Source of the DNA: Burkholderiales bacterium
GTDB lineage: Bacteria; Pseudomonadota; Gammaproteobacteria; Burkholderiales; Casimicrobiaceae
Assembly (NCBI GenBank): GCA_025935675.1
Contig: JAICUU010000005.1
Coordinates: forward strand, 1-42,866
Direction: 5' to 3'
DNA length: 42,866 nucleotides
Below, piece by piece: positions 17,361-24,765 of this stretch. Position numbers and translations under genes: made by a program. The notes beneath the pieces are model-generated. The model was not told the origin of the DNA. It searched no databases and saw only the letters and a list, made by a program, of their open reading frames with translations. How positions within the stretch are numbered: position 1 is the first letter of the stretch; each line of letters opens with the position of its first letter.

Positions 17361-19420
17361 GCGGCGAGGGTGCCGCGGATCGCCGCGGCGACGTGCTCGG
17401 CGGTGAAGTCGAAATGCTTGAACAGCACGCCCGCGGGCGCCGATTCGCCGAAGCGATCGAGGCCGACGACCGCGGCTCGCGGGTCGTCCTCGGCGCCGAC
17501 GTACTTGCGCCAGCCCGCGGTGACGCCCGCTTCGACCGCGGTGCGCGGCACGCCGGGCGGCAGCACCTCGCGCCGGTACGCGGCGTCCTGGCGATCGAAC
17601 ACGCTGGTCGACGGCATCGACACGACGCGCACGTCGATGCCCTCGCCGGCGAGGAGGTCGCGCGCGCCGAGCGCAAGCGGCACCTCGGATCCCGTGGCGA
17701 TGACGAGCGCGCGCCGCGCCCCGGCCGTGCCGGCGAAGTCGCGCAGCACGTAGCCGCCGCGCGCGACGGCCGCGATCGCCGCCGCGTCGCGCGCCGCGAA
17801 CGCGATGTTCTGCCGCGACAGCATCATCGCGGTAGGCCCGTCACGACGCGCGAGCGCCGCCGTCCACGTGACCGCGGTCTCCACGGTGTCGCACGGGCGC
17901 CAGACGTCCAGCTGCGGGATGAGCCGCAGCGCCGCCGTGTGCTCGACGGACTGGTGCGTCGGGCCGTCCTCGCCCAGGCCGATCGAGTCGTGCGTGAACA
18001 CGAAGATGTTGCGCAGCTTCATCAGCGCCGCCATCCGCAGCGCGTTGCGCGAATAGTCGGAGAACGTGAGGAACGTGCCGCCGTAGGGAATGAAGCCGCC
18101 GTGCAGTGCGATGCCGCTGTCGATCGCGGCCATCGCGAACTCGCGCACGCCGAACTCGATGTAGTTGCCGGGCGCATCGGCGCGGATGGGCTTGGTCCCC
18201 GACCAGTTGGTGAACACGCTGCCGGTCAGGTCCGCCGAGCCGCCGATCATCTCGGGCAGGCGGGCGGCGAACGCCTCGATCGCCTGCTGCGAGGCCTTGC
18301 GCGTCGCGATCGTCTCGCCCTTGGCGGCCTGCGCGTCGACGAGCGCGCGGGCGATTGCCTCGAAGTCGTCGGGCAGCCGGCCCTCGACGCGCCGCAGGAA
18401 CTCGGCGGCGAGATCGGGATGCGCGGCGCGGTACGCGTCGAAGCGGCGATTCCAGTCGGCGCTGCGCTTGGCGCCCGCCGCGCGCGCGTCCCAGCCTGCG
18501 TAAACGTCGGCCGGAATCGTGAACGGCGGCTCGTGCCAGTCGAGCACGTCGCGCGCCTTGGCGATCTCGGCGGCGCCGAGCGGCGCGCCATGCGCCTCCG
18601 CGGTGCCTTCCTTGTCGGGCGCGCCGTAGCCGATCACGGTCTTGCAGCAGATCAGCGTCGGCTTGCCGCGCGTCGCCTTCGCCTCGCGGATCGCCACGTC
18701 GACGGCGTCGGGATCGTTGCCGTCGACATGGGGGATCACGTGCCAGCCATAGGCGCGGAATCGCGCCGGCGTGTCGTCGGTGAACCAGTTGCGCACCTCG
18801 CCGTCGATCGAGATGCCGTTGTCGTCGTAGATTGCGCAGAGCTTGTCGAGCCCCCATGTACCGGCGAGCGACGAGGCCTCGTGCGAGATGCCTTCCATCA
18901 GGCAGCCGTCGCCGACGAACACCCAGGTGCGGTGGTCGACGATCGCGTGCCCGGGCCGGTTGAATGTCGCGCCGAGCAGGCGCTCGGCGAGCGCCATGCC
19001 GACGGCGTTGGCGAGGCCCTGGCCGAGCGGGCCGGTGGTGGTCTCGACACCGGGCGTGACGCCGACCTCGGGATGCCCCGGCGTCTTCGAGCCGAGCTGG
19101 CGGAAGCGCTCGATCTCGCCGATCGGCAGGTCGTAGCCGGTGAGGTGCAGCAATGCGTACTGCAGCATCGAGCCGTGGCCGTTCGACAGCACGAAGCGAT
19201 CGCGGTCGGGCCAGTGCGGGTTGCCCGGGTCGTGGCGATAGTGGCCGCGCCACAGCGCGAGCGCGATGTCGGCCATGCCCATCGGCATGCCGGGATGGCC
19301 CGACTTGGCTTTCTCGACGGCGTCCATCGCCAGCGCGCGGATGGCGTTGGCGAGGCGGCGATCGGACATGGTGGCGGACGCCGGCGATGCGGCGGTGGAA
19401 GCGGACGGGGTGTCGGGCAT
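17357..19420 (-). CDS. tkt: Transketolase
   Basis: From the ATG at 19420 the product has 687 residues. It includes [23 protein letters not shown] (family start), the TPP motif [20 protein letters not shown] with the distal DNGISI, then the pyrimidine-binding domain ([15 protein letters not shown] and [16 protein letters not shown]), and a C-terminal domain with [12 protein letters not shown]. It exchanges two-carbon units in the pentose phosphate pathway or Calvin cycle. An internal ATG at 19369 ([13 protein letters not shown]) gives 670 residues, closer to the usual length, and may be the real start. It heads the glycolytic block and has a sigma70-like promoter at 19489-19517. Confidence 0.97.
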   Translation of the reverse strand: MPDTPSASTAASPASATMSDRRLANAIRALAMDAVEKAKSGHPGMPMGMADIALALWRGHYRHDPGNPHWPDRDRFVLSNGHGSMLQYALLHLTGYDLPIGEIERFRQLGSKTPGHPEVGVTPGVETTTGPLGQGLANAVGMALAERLLGATFNRPGHAIVDHRTWVFVGDGCLMEGISHEASSLAGTWGLDKLCAIYDDNGISIDGEVRNWFTDDTPARFRAYGWHVIPHVDGNDPDAVDVAIREAKATRGKPTLICCKTVIGYGAPDKEGTAEAHGAPLGAAEIAKARDVLDWHEPPFTIPADVYAGWDARAAGAKRSADWNRRFDAYRAAHPDLAAEFLRRVEGRLPDDFEAIARALVDAQAAKGETIATRKASQQAIEAFAARLPEMIGGSADLTGSVFTNWSGTKPIRADAPGNYIEFGVREFAMAAIDSGIALHGGFIPYGGTFLTFSDYSRNALRMAALMKLRNIFVFTHDSIGLGEDGPTHQSVEHTAALRLIPQLDVWRPCDTVETAVTWTAALARRDGPTAMMLSRQNIAFAARDAAAIAAVARGGYVLRDFAGTAGARRALVIATGSEVPLALGARDLLAGEGIDVRVVSMPSTSVFDRQDAAYRREVLPPGVPRTAVEAGVTAGWRKYVGAEDDPRAAVVGLDRFGESAPAGVLFKHFDFTAEHVAAAIRGTLAA

Positions 19421-19488
19421 GCGAGGCGGGGGCGTGCGGCTGCGTGAAAGGCCGCCCGGCCAAGGCCGCAACGGCGAAAGAGCCTGAA

Positions 19489-19517
19489 ATTATCGCTAAA
19501 TCAACGAAATTGTGCAA
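19489..19517 (-). promoter_or_regulatory. Sigma70-type promoter upstream of tkt
   Basis: On the minus strand TTGCAC (19517-19512) and GATAAT (19494-19489) are separated by exactly 17 bases in an unusually A/T-rich stretch. The predicted start lies about 60 to 65 bases before the tkt ATG at 19420. This is the only A/T-rich intergenic stretch in the tkt-speD divergent region, so it may also carry the speD promoter, for which I see no good boxes. Confidence 0.6.
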
Positions 19518-19673
19518 TAATTCCACGTTTCGCCCGGCGGCGACAAAATGCAGCCCGTTTCCGCTCTGGCGCATTACCGTGGCAGTCGACGCCGATGACG
19601 CCGGAACGGCGCGTCGAGTGCCCTTTAGCATGCTACGCGGCGCCTGGGCCCGCATTTTCAAGGGGAGGGGCCG

Positions 19674-20039
19674 ATGGACGGAATCCATCTGCTGGGCGAG
19701 TGGTACGGCTGCCCGCCGACGAAACCCGAGCTGCGCGATGCCCACACGCTGCGCGAGCTTTGCATCGCCGCGGTCAAGGATGCGGGGTTGACGATCGTCG
19801 GCGAGCGCTTCCACCAGTTCGAGCCTCAGGGTGTCACCGGCGCGGTGATCCTCGCCGAGTCGCACCTCGCGATCCACACGTGGCCCGAGAACGGCTCGGT
19901 GACGCTCGACGTGTACGTGTGCAACTACACGACCGACAATTCGGCCAAGGCCGAGGCGCTGTTCCGCGCGCTCGAGCGCGGGCTCGAGCCTTCGCGCACG
20001 CGCTTTCAGGCGATCCATCGTGGCGGCGCCGACGGCTGA
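19674..20039 (+). CDS. speD: S-adenosylmethionine decarboxylase proenzyme, prokaryotic class 1B
   Basis: The 121-residue protein is the short prokaryotic SpeD/SpeH type. LAESHLAIHTWPE contains the Glu62-Ser63 self-cleavage bond; Ser63 becomes the pyruvoyl prosthetic group, and HTWPE and VCNYTTDNSAKAE (with Cys near 83) are the other active-site segments. The enzyme makes decarboxylated SAM, the aminopropyl donor for spermidine. GGGGAGGGG lies five bases before the ATG. The gene overlaps or directly abuts speE downstream, and the two form a polyamine operon transcribed away from tkt. Confidence 0.97.
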   Translation: MDGIHLLGEWYGCPPTKPELRDAHTLRELCIAAVKDAGLTIVGERFHQFEPQGVTGAVILAESHLAIHTWPENGSVTLDVYVCNYTTDNSAKAEALFRALERGLEPSRTRFQAIHRGGADG

Positions 20040-20070
20040 CAAGGCGCCGGGCGATCTCGCGCCCGGCGCG

Positions 20071-20913
20071 ATGACCGAATACCTGACCGACGACTGGGGA
20101 TTCTTCATCCGCAGCACGCGCGCGTTCGAGAAATTCCGCTCGCCGCTGCAGATGGTCGAGGTGCACGACAGCGCCGACTTCGGCAAGCTGTTCCGCCTCG
20201 ACGGTCACTTCATGACGTCGGAGAAGGACGAGTTCTTCTACCACGAGAACCTCGTCCACACGGCGGCGATCACGCACCCGCAGCCCGCGCGCGCGCTGAT
20301 CATCGGCGGCGGCGACGGCGGCTCCGCCGAGGAGCTCCTCAAGCACGAGTCGATGAAGTCGGTGACGCTGTGCGAGATCGACCTCGCGGTCGTCGACATC
20401 GCGCGCAAGTACCTGAAGTCGGTGCACAAGGGCTGCCTCGACGACCCGCGGGTCACGCTGCGGATCGGCGACGGCTTCGCGTTCGTGCGCGACACCGCCG
20501 AGACGTTCGACCTCGTCGTGCTCGATCTCACCGATCCGGGCGGCCCGTCGACGCCGCTGTACACGCCCGAGTTCTACACGGCGTGCGCGGCACGGTTGAC
20601 GCCGAGCGGCGCGATGACGATGCACATCGCGAGCCCGGTCGCGCATCCGGACCGCATTCGCAGCGTGCTGCGCGACCTGCGCGCCGCATTCCCGGTCGTT
20701 TCGCCGTATCTCACCTCGGTGCCGCTGTACGGCGGCATGTGGATGATGGCGATGTGCTCGGCGGCGCTCGACCCGCGGCACCTCACGTCGATGGAAGTCG
20801 ACCGGCGCATCGGCCGCCGCGGCATCCGCGACCTCGCCTACTACAACGGCGACACCCACCGCGCATCGCTCGCGCTGCCGAACTTCGTCCGAGCCCTCGT
20901 CAGCGCCGGCTGA
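20071..20913 (+). CDS. speE: Spermidine synthase (aminopropyltransferase)
   Basis: From ATG 20071 the protein has 280 residues and starts MTEYLTDDWGFFIRS. It shows the N-terminal beta domain (SPLQMVEVHDSADFGKLFRLDG), MTSEKDEFFYHENLVH, and the methyltransferase-like core RALIIGGGDGGSAEELLKH that binds decarboxylated SAM. VTLCEIDLAVVDIAR carries the acidic ribose-binding residue, and DLVVLDLTDPGGP carries the catalytic Asp. It transfers an aminopropyl group to putrescine. A GTG at 20020, inside the end of speD, would extend it by 17 residues (an overlap of 20 bp); the Ala/Pro/Gly-rich extension does not look like family sequence, so I prefer 20071. Confidence 0.94.
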   Translation: MTEYLTDDWGFFIRSTRAFEKFRSPLQMVEVHDSADFGKLFRLDGHFMTSEKDEFFYHENLVHTAAITHPQPARALIIGGGDGGSAEELLKHESMKSVTLCEIDLAVVDIARKYLKSVHKGCLDDPRVTLRIGDGFAFVRDTAETFDLVVLDLTDPGGPSTPLYTPEFYTACAARLTPSGAMTMHIASPVAHPDRIRSVLRDLRAAFPVVSPYLTSVPLYGGMWMMAMCSAALDPRHLTSMEVDRRIGRRGIRDLAYYNGDTHRASLALPNFVRALVSAG

Positions 20914-21021
20914 CGGCTTCCCGCCGGCCGCGATTGCGCCGGATCGCCGACGGCGCGCCCCGCGCCCGACGGCGTTGAATGGGGGTATCGCCGCCCGCAT
21001 CTGCGGGGCGTGGAGACCACC

Positions 21022-21297
21022 ATGACGATGACCAACGCGCCGACGACCCACCTCGACCGCTCGATGCGCAACGCCGACTACGTGCTGGTCGACGACGTCG
21101 TCTGCGCGACGTCGTACGTGCGGGTTCCCGACGAGCATACGGTGGCCGACGACATCGTCCTCGAGGTGACGGACGGCGATACCGAGCTCGACTTCATCCG
21201 CGCCGACTTCGACGGCGCGCAAAGCCTCGGCGACGACGCGTGGCGCCTGGCCGACGGCCGCCTGCTGCGATTCCTGACGAGCGCGACGCTGCACTGA
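21022..21297 (+). CDS. Small acidic hypothetical protein
   Basis: I do not recognise a family. The frame encodes 91 residues from an ATG at 21022, preceded by GGAG with a six-base gap; an in-frame GTG at 21010 is less likely because it includes that site. The protein is strongly acidic, with clusters such as LVDDVVCATSYVRVPDEHTVADD and EVTDGDTELDFIRADFDG, and a hydrophobic alternation suggesting a small all-beta fold. There is no signal peptide or membrane segment. Base composition matches the GC-rich background, unlike the genes that follow. Confidence 0.55.
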   Translation: MTMTNAPTTHLDRSMRNADYVLVDDVVCATSYVRVPDEHTVADDIVLEVTDGDTELDFIRADFDGAQSLGDDAWRLADGRLLRFLTSATLH

Positions 21298-21331
21298 CGG
21301 GCGAGTCACGCCCGGCGGCAGTGTCCGTCGA

Positions 21332-21361
21332 TTGACGCACGTCAGCGGGCCGCGCTACGCT
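21332..21361 (+). promoter_or_regulatory. Possible sigma70-type promoter of the S53 peptidase gene
   Basis: TTGACG (21332-21337) and TACGCT (21356-21361) are 18 bases apart, about 140 bases before the peptidase ATG. The same -35 and -10 hexamers with a 17-base spacer occur before the ArsR gene at 24315-24343. The -10 match is moderate, so this is a tentative call. Confidence 0.35.
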
Positions 21362-21503
21362 CGGCGCGCGCCGTTGCGAGGTGTTCCGGACACGCGCGCG
21401 AAAGCCAGGTGCCACAAGCATCGGGTCCCGCTGCGCAGCCTTGCATGGGTGGCGCCGCTCCCGACCCGTTCGCCATCGACAAGATGCATTGACTGGGGGG
21501 TCC

Positions 21504-22961
21504 ATGAAATCGATACGCTTAGCAAGGCTGTTGTCCTGTCTTGGGTTCGTCGCGTGCGCGGCGTCGCCGCTGTCCATCCACGCTGCGCAGGCTGGCGCGC
21601 GTGCCGGGATGTCGCCGCAACTCGCCATCGGTCCGAAAGCCCAGCTCGCCGGCGCCGCCATTCCCGGCCAGTCGCTGTTCACCTGCCAGGTGGGACAGTC
21701 GTCAGCGGTGTGCTACGACCCGTTCCAGATGCGTACGGCATACGGTGTCGACCAGTTGATCGGCGCCGGTTACGACGGTACCGGACATACGATCGTGATC
21801 GTCGACGCGTTCCAGAGCCCGACGCTCATCAGCGACGTCGACGCGTTCGCCGCGAATTACGGACTGCCGAACGCCGCGGCGTTTCTGACGCAGGTCGCTC
21901 CTGACGGCCTGACGCCGTTCGATCCGATGGACGACAACATGGCTGGCTGGTCGGGCGAAATCACGCTCGACGTCGAATGGGCGCACGCGATCGCGCCCGG
22001 CGCCAAGGTGGTGCTCGTGCTCGCGAAATCGAACGACGACAACGATATCCTGAGCGCGGTCAAATATGCGGTCGATCACGATCTCGGCGACGTCGTTTCG
22101 ATGAGCTTCGGCGAGAACGAAAGCTGCGTCGATCCGGCCAACATCGCGGCTTACCATGATGTATTCGCCGACGCGACGCGCAAGTCGATCACGCTTTTCG
22201 CATCGTCGGGTGACCAGGGCGCCGCGCAGATGACCTGCGACGGCGAAAGCTGGGTACGCGCCGCATCGTCGCCGGCGAGCGATCCGCTGGTCTCGGGCGT
22301 CGGCGGCACCGAGCTTCATGCCGCGATGTATTGCCTGTCGCAATTGGGGTGCAATCCTGCCGCCAATCCGGTGCGGGGGACGTACGCCGGTGAAATCGCG
22401 TGGAACGAATTCGGCAGCGAATCGACGGGCGGCGGCTACAGCGTGCTGTTCGACGCGCCGCCGTATCAAAAGAGCGGCGTCAAGAGCACGTCGCGCGCCG
22501 TGCCCGACGTCGCCTACAACGCGGCGATCTACCATGGCGTGCTGACGTACTGGACGGGTCACTGGTATCTGTTCGGGGGCACCAGTGCGGGCTCGCCGCA
22601 ATGGGCCGCGATCACCGCGATCAGCAACCAGGTCAACGGCGGCCGTCTTGGCTACCTCAATTCCGCGTTCTACAAGATCCGCCAGACGCGTCCGAACTAT
22701 GCCCCGTCGTTCCATGACATCACGGCGGGCGACAATTCAGTCGTCGAGGCCGATATCGACGGCAACGCGGTCGCCGTCGCAGGCTTTGCCGCGGGCGACG
22801 CCTGGGACGCCACAACGGGCATCGGATCTCCAAAGAGCGATGGTTTGGTGGATCGGCTGATTCACTTCACCTCGGCTGGCGATGGCGTCGCGGCCATCGC
22901 CACGTCGAAGCCGCACGGTCACGGCAAGCCGCCGATGCCCGGCAGCATGGCCCCGCACTGA
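21504..22961 (+). CDS. Secreted sedolisin-type serine-carboxyl peptidase (MEROPS S53)
   Basis: The 485-residue protein has a signal peptide (KSIRLARLL, hydrophobic core, AASPLSIHAAQA). The catalytic set of sedolisins is complete: SGEITLD gives Glu152 and Asp156 with the required four-residue spacing, FASSGDQGA gives the oxyanion Asp237, and FGGTSAGSPQ gives Ser361. GDAWDATTGIGSP near the C-terminus is the Ca2+-site region. It should be an acid-acting endopeptidase outside the cytoplasm. The usual long pro-kumamolisin propeptide is absent: the catalytic domain begins near residue 70, leaving only a short pro-segment. The C-terminus ends in a His/Gly/Pro-rich tail (KPHGHGKPPMPGS). GGGGGG precedes the ATG, and a rho-independent terminator follows at once. 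Codon use is less GC-biased than in neighbouring operons. Confidence 0.9.
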   Translation: MKSIRLARLLSCLGFVACAASPLSIHAAQAGARAGMSPQLAIGPKAQLAGAAIPGQSLFTCQVGQSSAVCYDPFQMRTAYGVDQLIGAGYDGTGHTIVIVDAFQSPTLISDVDAFAANYGLPNAAAFLTQVAPDGLTPFDPMDDNMAGWSGEITLDVEWAHAIAPGAKVVLVLAKSNDDNDILSAVKYAVDHDLGDVVSMSFGENESCVDPANIAAYHDVFADATRKSITLFASSGDQGAAQMTCDGESWVRAASSPASDPLVSGVGGTELHAAMYCLSQLGCNPAANPVRGTYAGEIAWNEFGSESTGGGYSVLFDAPPYQKSGVKSTSRAVPDVAYNAAIYHGVLTYWTGHWYLFGGTSAGSPQWAAITAISNQVNGGRLGYLNSAFYKIRQTRPNYAPSFHDITAGDNSVVEADIDGNAVAVAGFAAGDAWDATTGIGSPKSDGLVDRLIHFTSAGDGVAAIATSKPHGHGKPPMPGSMAPH

Positions 22962-22985
22962 GTGTCACTGCGCCGTATGGCGTTG

Positions 22986-23014
22986 ACGGCCCGCATCATG
23001 CGGGCCGTTTTCGT
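22986..23014 (+). terminator. Rho-independent terminator after the S53 peptidase gene
   Basis: A 9-bp GC-rich stem, ACGGCCCGC / GCGGGCCGT, with loop ATCAT is followed by TTTCGTTTG. It lies 25 bases after the peptidase stop and isolates that gene from the lipoprotein gene downstream. Confidence 0.75.
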
Positions 23015-23081
23015 TTGTCCTCGGCTTCGTGGCACAATGGAATCGATGGTCGTCGTCCGGCGCGAATGCAGAAGGAGACGG

Positions 23082-23186
23082 GTGATTCGATTCGCATCGG
23101 CGACCGTCCGGGCCACGAAGTGCAGAACGGCAACCTTCGCAACAATGGAGCGAAATCGAGTCAGCAATTGCTCGACAGGCGGATGA
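23082..23186 (+). CDS. Possible 34-codon leader ORF coupled to the lipoprotein gene
   Basis: A GTG at 23082 is preceded by a perfect AAGGAG (23072-23077) and opens a 34-codon frame whose TGA overlaps the ATG of the lipoprotein gene (ATGA). The predicted peptide is basic with two Cys and resembles no family. The strong ribosome binding site and the stop-start overlap are the only evidence; codon use is not persuasive. It may serve only for translational coupling, or may be chance. Confidence 0.3.
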   Translation: MIRFASATVRATKCRTATFATMERNRVSNCSTGG

Positions 23187-23893
23187 AGCTGCTGGCGAAT
23201 GCCGTCACATGCTGTGCGCTTGCATTGGCGGCGGGTTGCGCCAGCGTCGAACGATCTCCGGCCTTGCAGTCGCAGGCGACCGCAACCGCCGATGTCGCGG
23301 CGCCGGTTGCGGTGGTGTCGCCAGCCATCACTCCTGCCGCCGCGCCATCTGCAAGTGCCGCAGCCAATTCCGCGCCGACGACCCCGATCGGAGCGGCGCA
23401 CGCGGACACCGCCAGTGTGCCCACTCAACCGGAAGCGGTGCCTGCTGCGCCTTCCGCGGTGCCCAAGTCCGCGGCGAATGCCAAAGCGGTTGCGAAAGCG
23501 GTTGCGCCGGCGGCGCGTGTAACGACCGCAGTCACATCATCGTCTGCCAAGACCGCGAGTGCGCCGGTCGCGGACGCCGCCAAACCGGCGACTGCGCCAC
23601 CCCTCGACCTCAAGTCGCTCGAGGCACGCTTGCGCGAAACGAGCGCGGTGGGTGTCATGACCAAACTCACGCTCAAGAACCAGGTCGACGACCTGTTGGA
23701 CCAATTCCGCGAGTTCTACCGGGGAAAGCTCAAGACGACGCTGGCGCAACTTCGACAATCCTACGATCGCCTGGTGATGAAGGTCCTTGCCCTGTTGCAG
23801 GATGCCGACCCGTCGCTGGCGAATGCCATTGCATCGTCGCGCGAAGCCATTTGGGGAATTCTCGCAGACCCGGCCAAGTTCGCGGCCGTCTGA
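23183..23893 (+). CDS. Putative lipoprotein with Ala/Pro-rich linker
   Basis: The 236-residue product starts MKLLANAVTCCALALAAGC, a lipoprotein signal with lipobox A-A-G-C (Cys19). Residues 20 to about 150 form a low-complexity Ala/Pro/Ser/Thr linker that probably spans the periplasm. The C-terminal ~80 residues (PLDLKSLEARLRETSAVG onward) are charged and helical, with a coiled-coil-like stretch NQVDDLLDQFREFYRGKLK. No family is recognised. It lies between the S53 terminator and a small secreted-protein gene 19 bp downstream. The domain plan, anchor-linker-helical head, suggests a scaffold or cell-wall/envelope contact role, but that is inference. Confidence 0.72.
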   Translation: MKLLANAVTCCALALAAGCASVERSPALQSQATATADVAAPVAVVSPAITPAAAPSASAAANSAPTTPIGAAHADTASVPTQPEAVPAAPSAVPKSAANAKAVAKAVAPAARVTTAVTSSSAKTASAPVADAAKPATAPPLDLKSLEARLRETSAVGVMTKLTLKNQVDDLLDQFREFYRGKLKTTLAQLRQSYDRLVMKVLALLQDADPSLANAIASSREAIWGILADPAKFAAV

Positions 23894-23912
23894 TCGGAAA
23901 GGAAGAACCGCG

Positions 23913-24185
23913 ATGAAACAAACTATCCGCGCGCGGAGTATCCCCGCGCGAATACTGGTGGCCACGGGTTTGCTCGCGGCATGTACGCCGTCGCTGGCTG
24001 CGGACGATCCGGCCCAACTCAAGGACCTGACCAGTGTGGTCGCGCTGCTCGGCGTGCCATGCGGCCAGGTCGTCAATGTCACCCGCATCAAGGACAACGA
24101 CAACAACGTCACCTGCCAGGACGGCAATCGCTATCACGTCTACGTGAACGACAAGGGCCGCGTCGTCGCCGACAAGCTGCCATGA
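23913..24185 (+). CDS. Small secreted hypothetical protein
   Basis: The 90-residue protein begins MKQTIRARSIPARILVATGL and has a signal peptide ending near SLAADDP. The mature part is about 55 residues with two Cys (GVPCGQVVN and NNVTCQDG) that could form a disulfide and an alternating beta pattern ending VYVNDKGRVVADKLP. GGAAGAA lies upstream of the ATG. It follows the lipoprotein gene by 19 bp, so the two are probably co-expressed. No family assignment is possible from the sequence alone. Confidence 0.68.
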   Translation: MKQTIRARSIPARILVATGLLAACTPSLAADDPAQLKDLTSVVALLGVPCGQVVNVTRIKDNDNNVTCQDGNRYHVYVNDKGRVVADKLP

Positions 24186-24314
24186 CCGGGCAGGTCCGAC
24201 GCGAGCGGACAATCGTGACGGCCATGCCGATGCAGAAAGGCCTGCGATTGCCGAGGCGAGAGACGTAGCGCGCCGTGAACGACACGCCCAGCAGGTAGCC
24301 GATCGCGCAGCGGC

Positions 24315-24350
24315 TTGACGGAATCAGCATATGCGCATACGCTCATATGC
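24315..24350 (+). promoter_or_regulatory. Promoter with overlapping inverted-repeat operator for the sox regulator gene
   Basis: TTGACG (24315-24320) and TACGCT (24338-24343) are 17 bases apart. A 7-bp inverted repeat GCATATG / CATATGC (24327-24333 and 24344-24350, 10-base spacer) brackets the -10 box. The predicted start falls at or next to the ATG at 24351, implying a leaderless or nearly leaderless mRNA. An ArsR dimer bound here would block RNA polymerase, consistent with autoregulation. Confidence 0.55.
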
Positions 24351-24761
24351 ATGAAGCCAGTCCGAACGCGCCGGTCGCGATCGCCGTCGCGCCCACCGGC
24401 GGGCGCGGCCAGCGACGCCGACGAGCTCGACGCCGTTTTCGCGCTCGTCGCGCAGCATTTCTCGCTGCTGGCGGAGCCAACGCGTCTCAAGATCCTGCAC
24501 GCGATCTGCGCCGACGAGCGCTCGGTGACGGACATCGTCGCGGCGACCGGCTCCACGCAGACCAACGTCTCACGGCACCTCGCGCTGATGCACCGCGCGG
24601 GCATCGTCACGCGTCGCCGCGAGGGCAGCTCCGTCTATTATCGCGTCGACAGCCCCGAGTTCGTCGAGATCTGCCGCAACGTCTGCGTGCAGATCGCGAG
24701 CCGGATGGACGCCGAAGAGCCGGTGAAGCGCGGGCTCCTCGACTTTGCCAACGAGCATTGA
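24351..24761 (+). CDS. soxR: ArsR/SmtB family regulator of the sox genes (SoxR-like)
   Basis: The 136-residue protein is a winged-helix ArsR repressor: AQHFSLLAEPTRLKILHAIC, then the recognition region SVTDIVAATGSTQTNVSRHLALMHRAGIVTRR and the wing GSSVYYRVD. It has three Cys: Cys53 at the end of the second helix, and Cys108 and Cys112 in the last helix (EICRNVCVQI). ArsR proteins at sox operons in other bacteria repress until sulfur compounds appear, and related BigR/SqrR proteins sense persulfide through two Cys. Here the Cys spacing differs from those, so persulfide sensing is only a possibility. The start lacks a ribosome binding site; a TTG at 24315 would overlap the promoter. It directly precedes soxC. 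Confidence 0.85.
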   Translation: MKPVRTRRSRSPSRPPAGAASDADELDAVFALVAQHFSLLAEPTRLKILHAICADERSVTDIVAATGSTQTNVSRHLALMHRAGIVTRRREGSSVYYRVDSPEFVEICRNVCVQIASRMDAEEPVKRGLLDFANEH

Positions 24762-24765
24762 GCCG

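Noticed and set aside
19518-19673. Possible SAM-responsive riboswitch before speD
   Set aside because: I could not build a convincing conserved pairing or pseudoknot of any known SAM riboswitch class in this leader.
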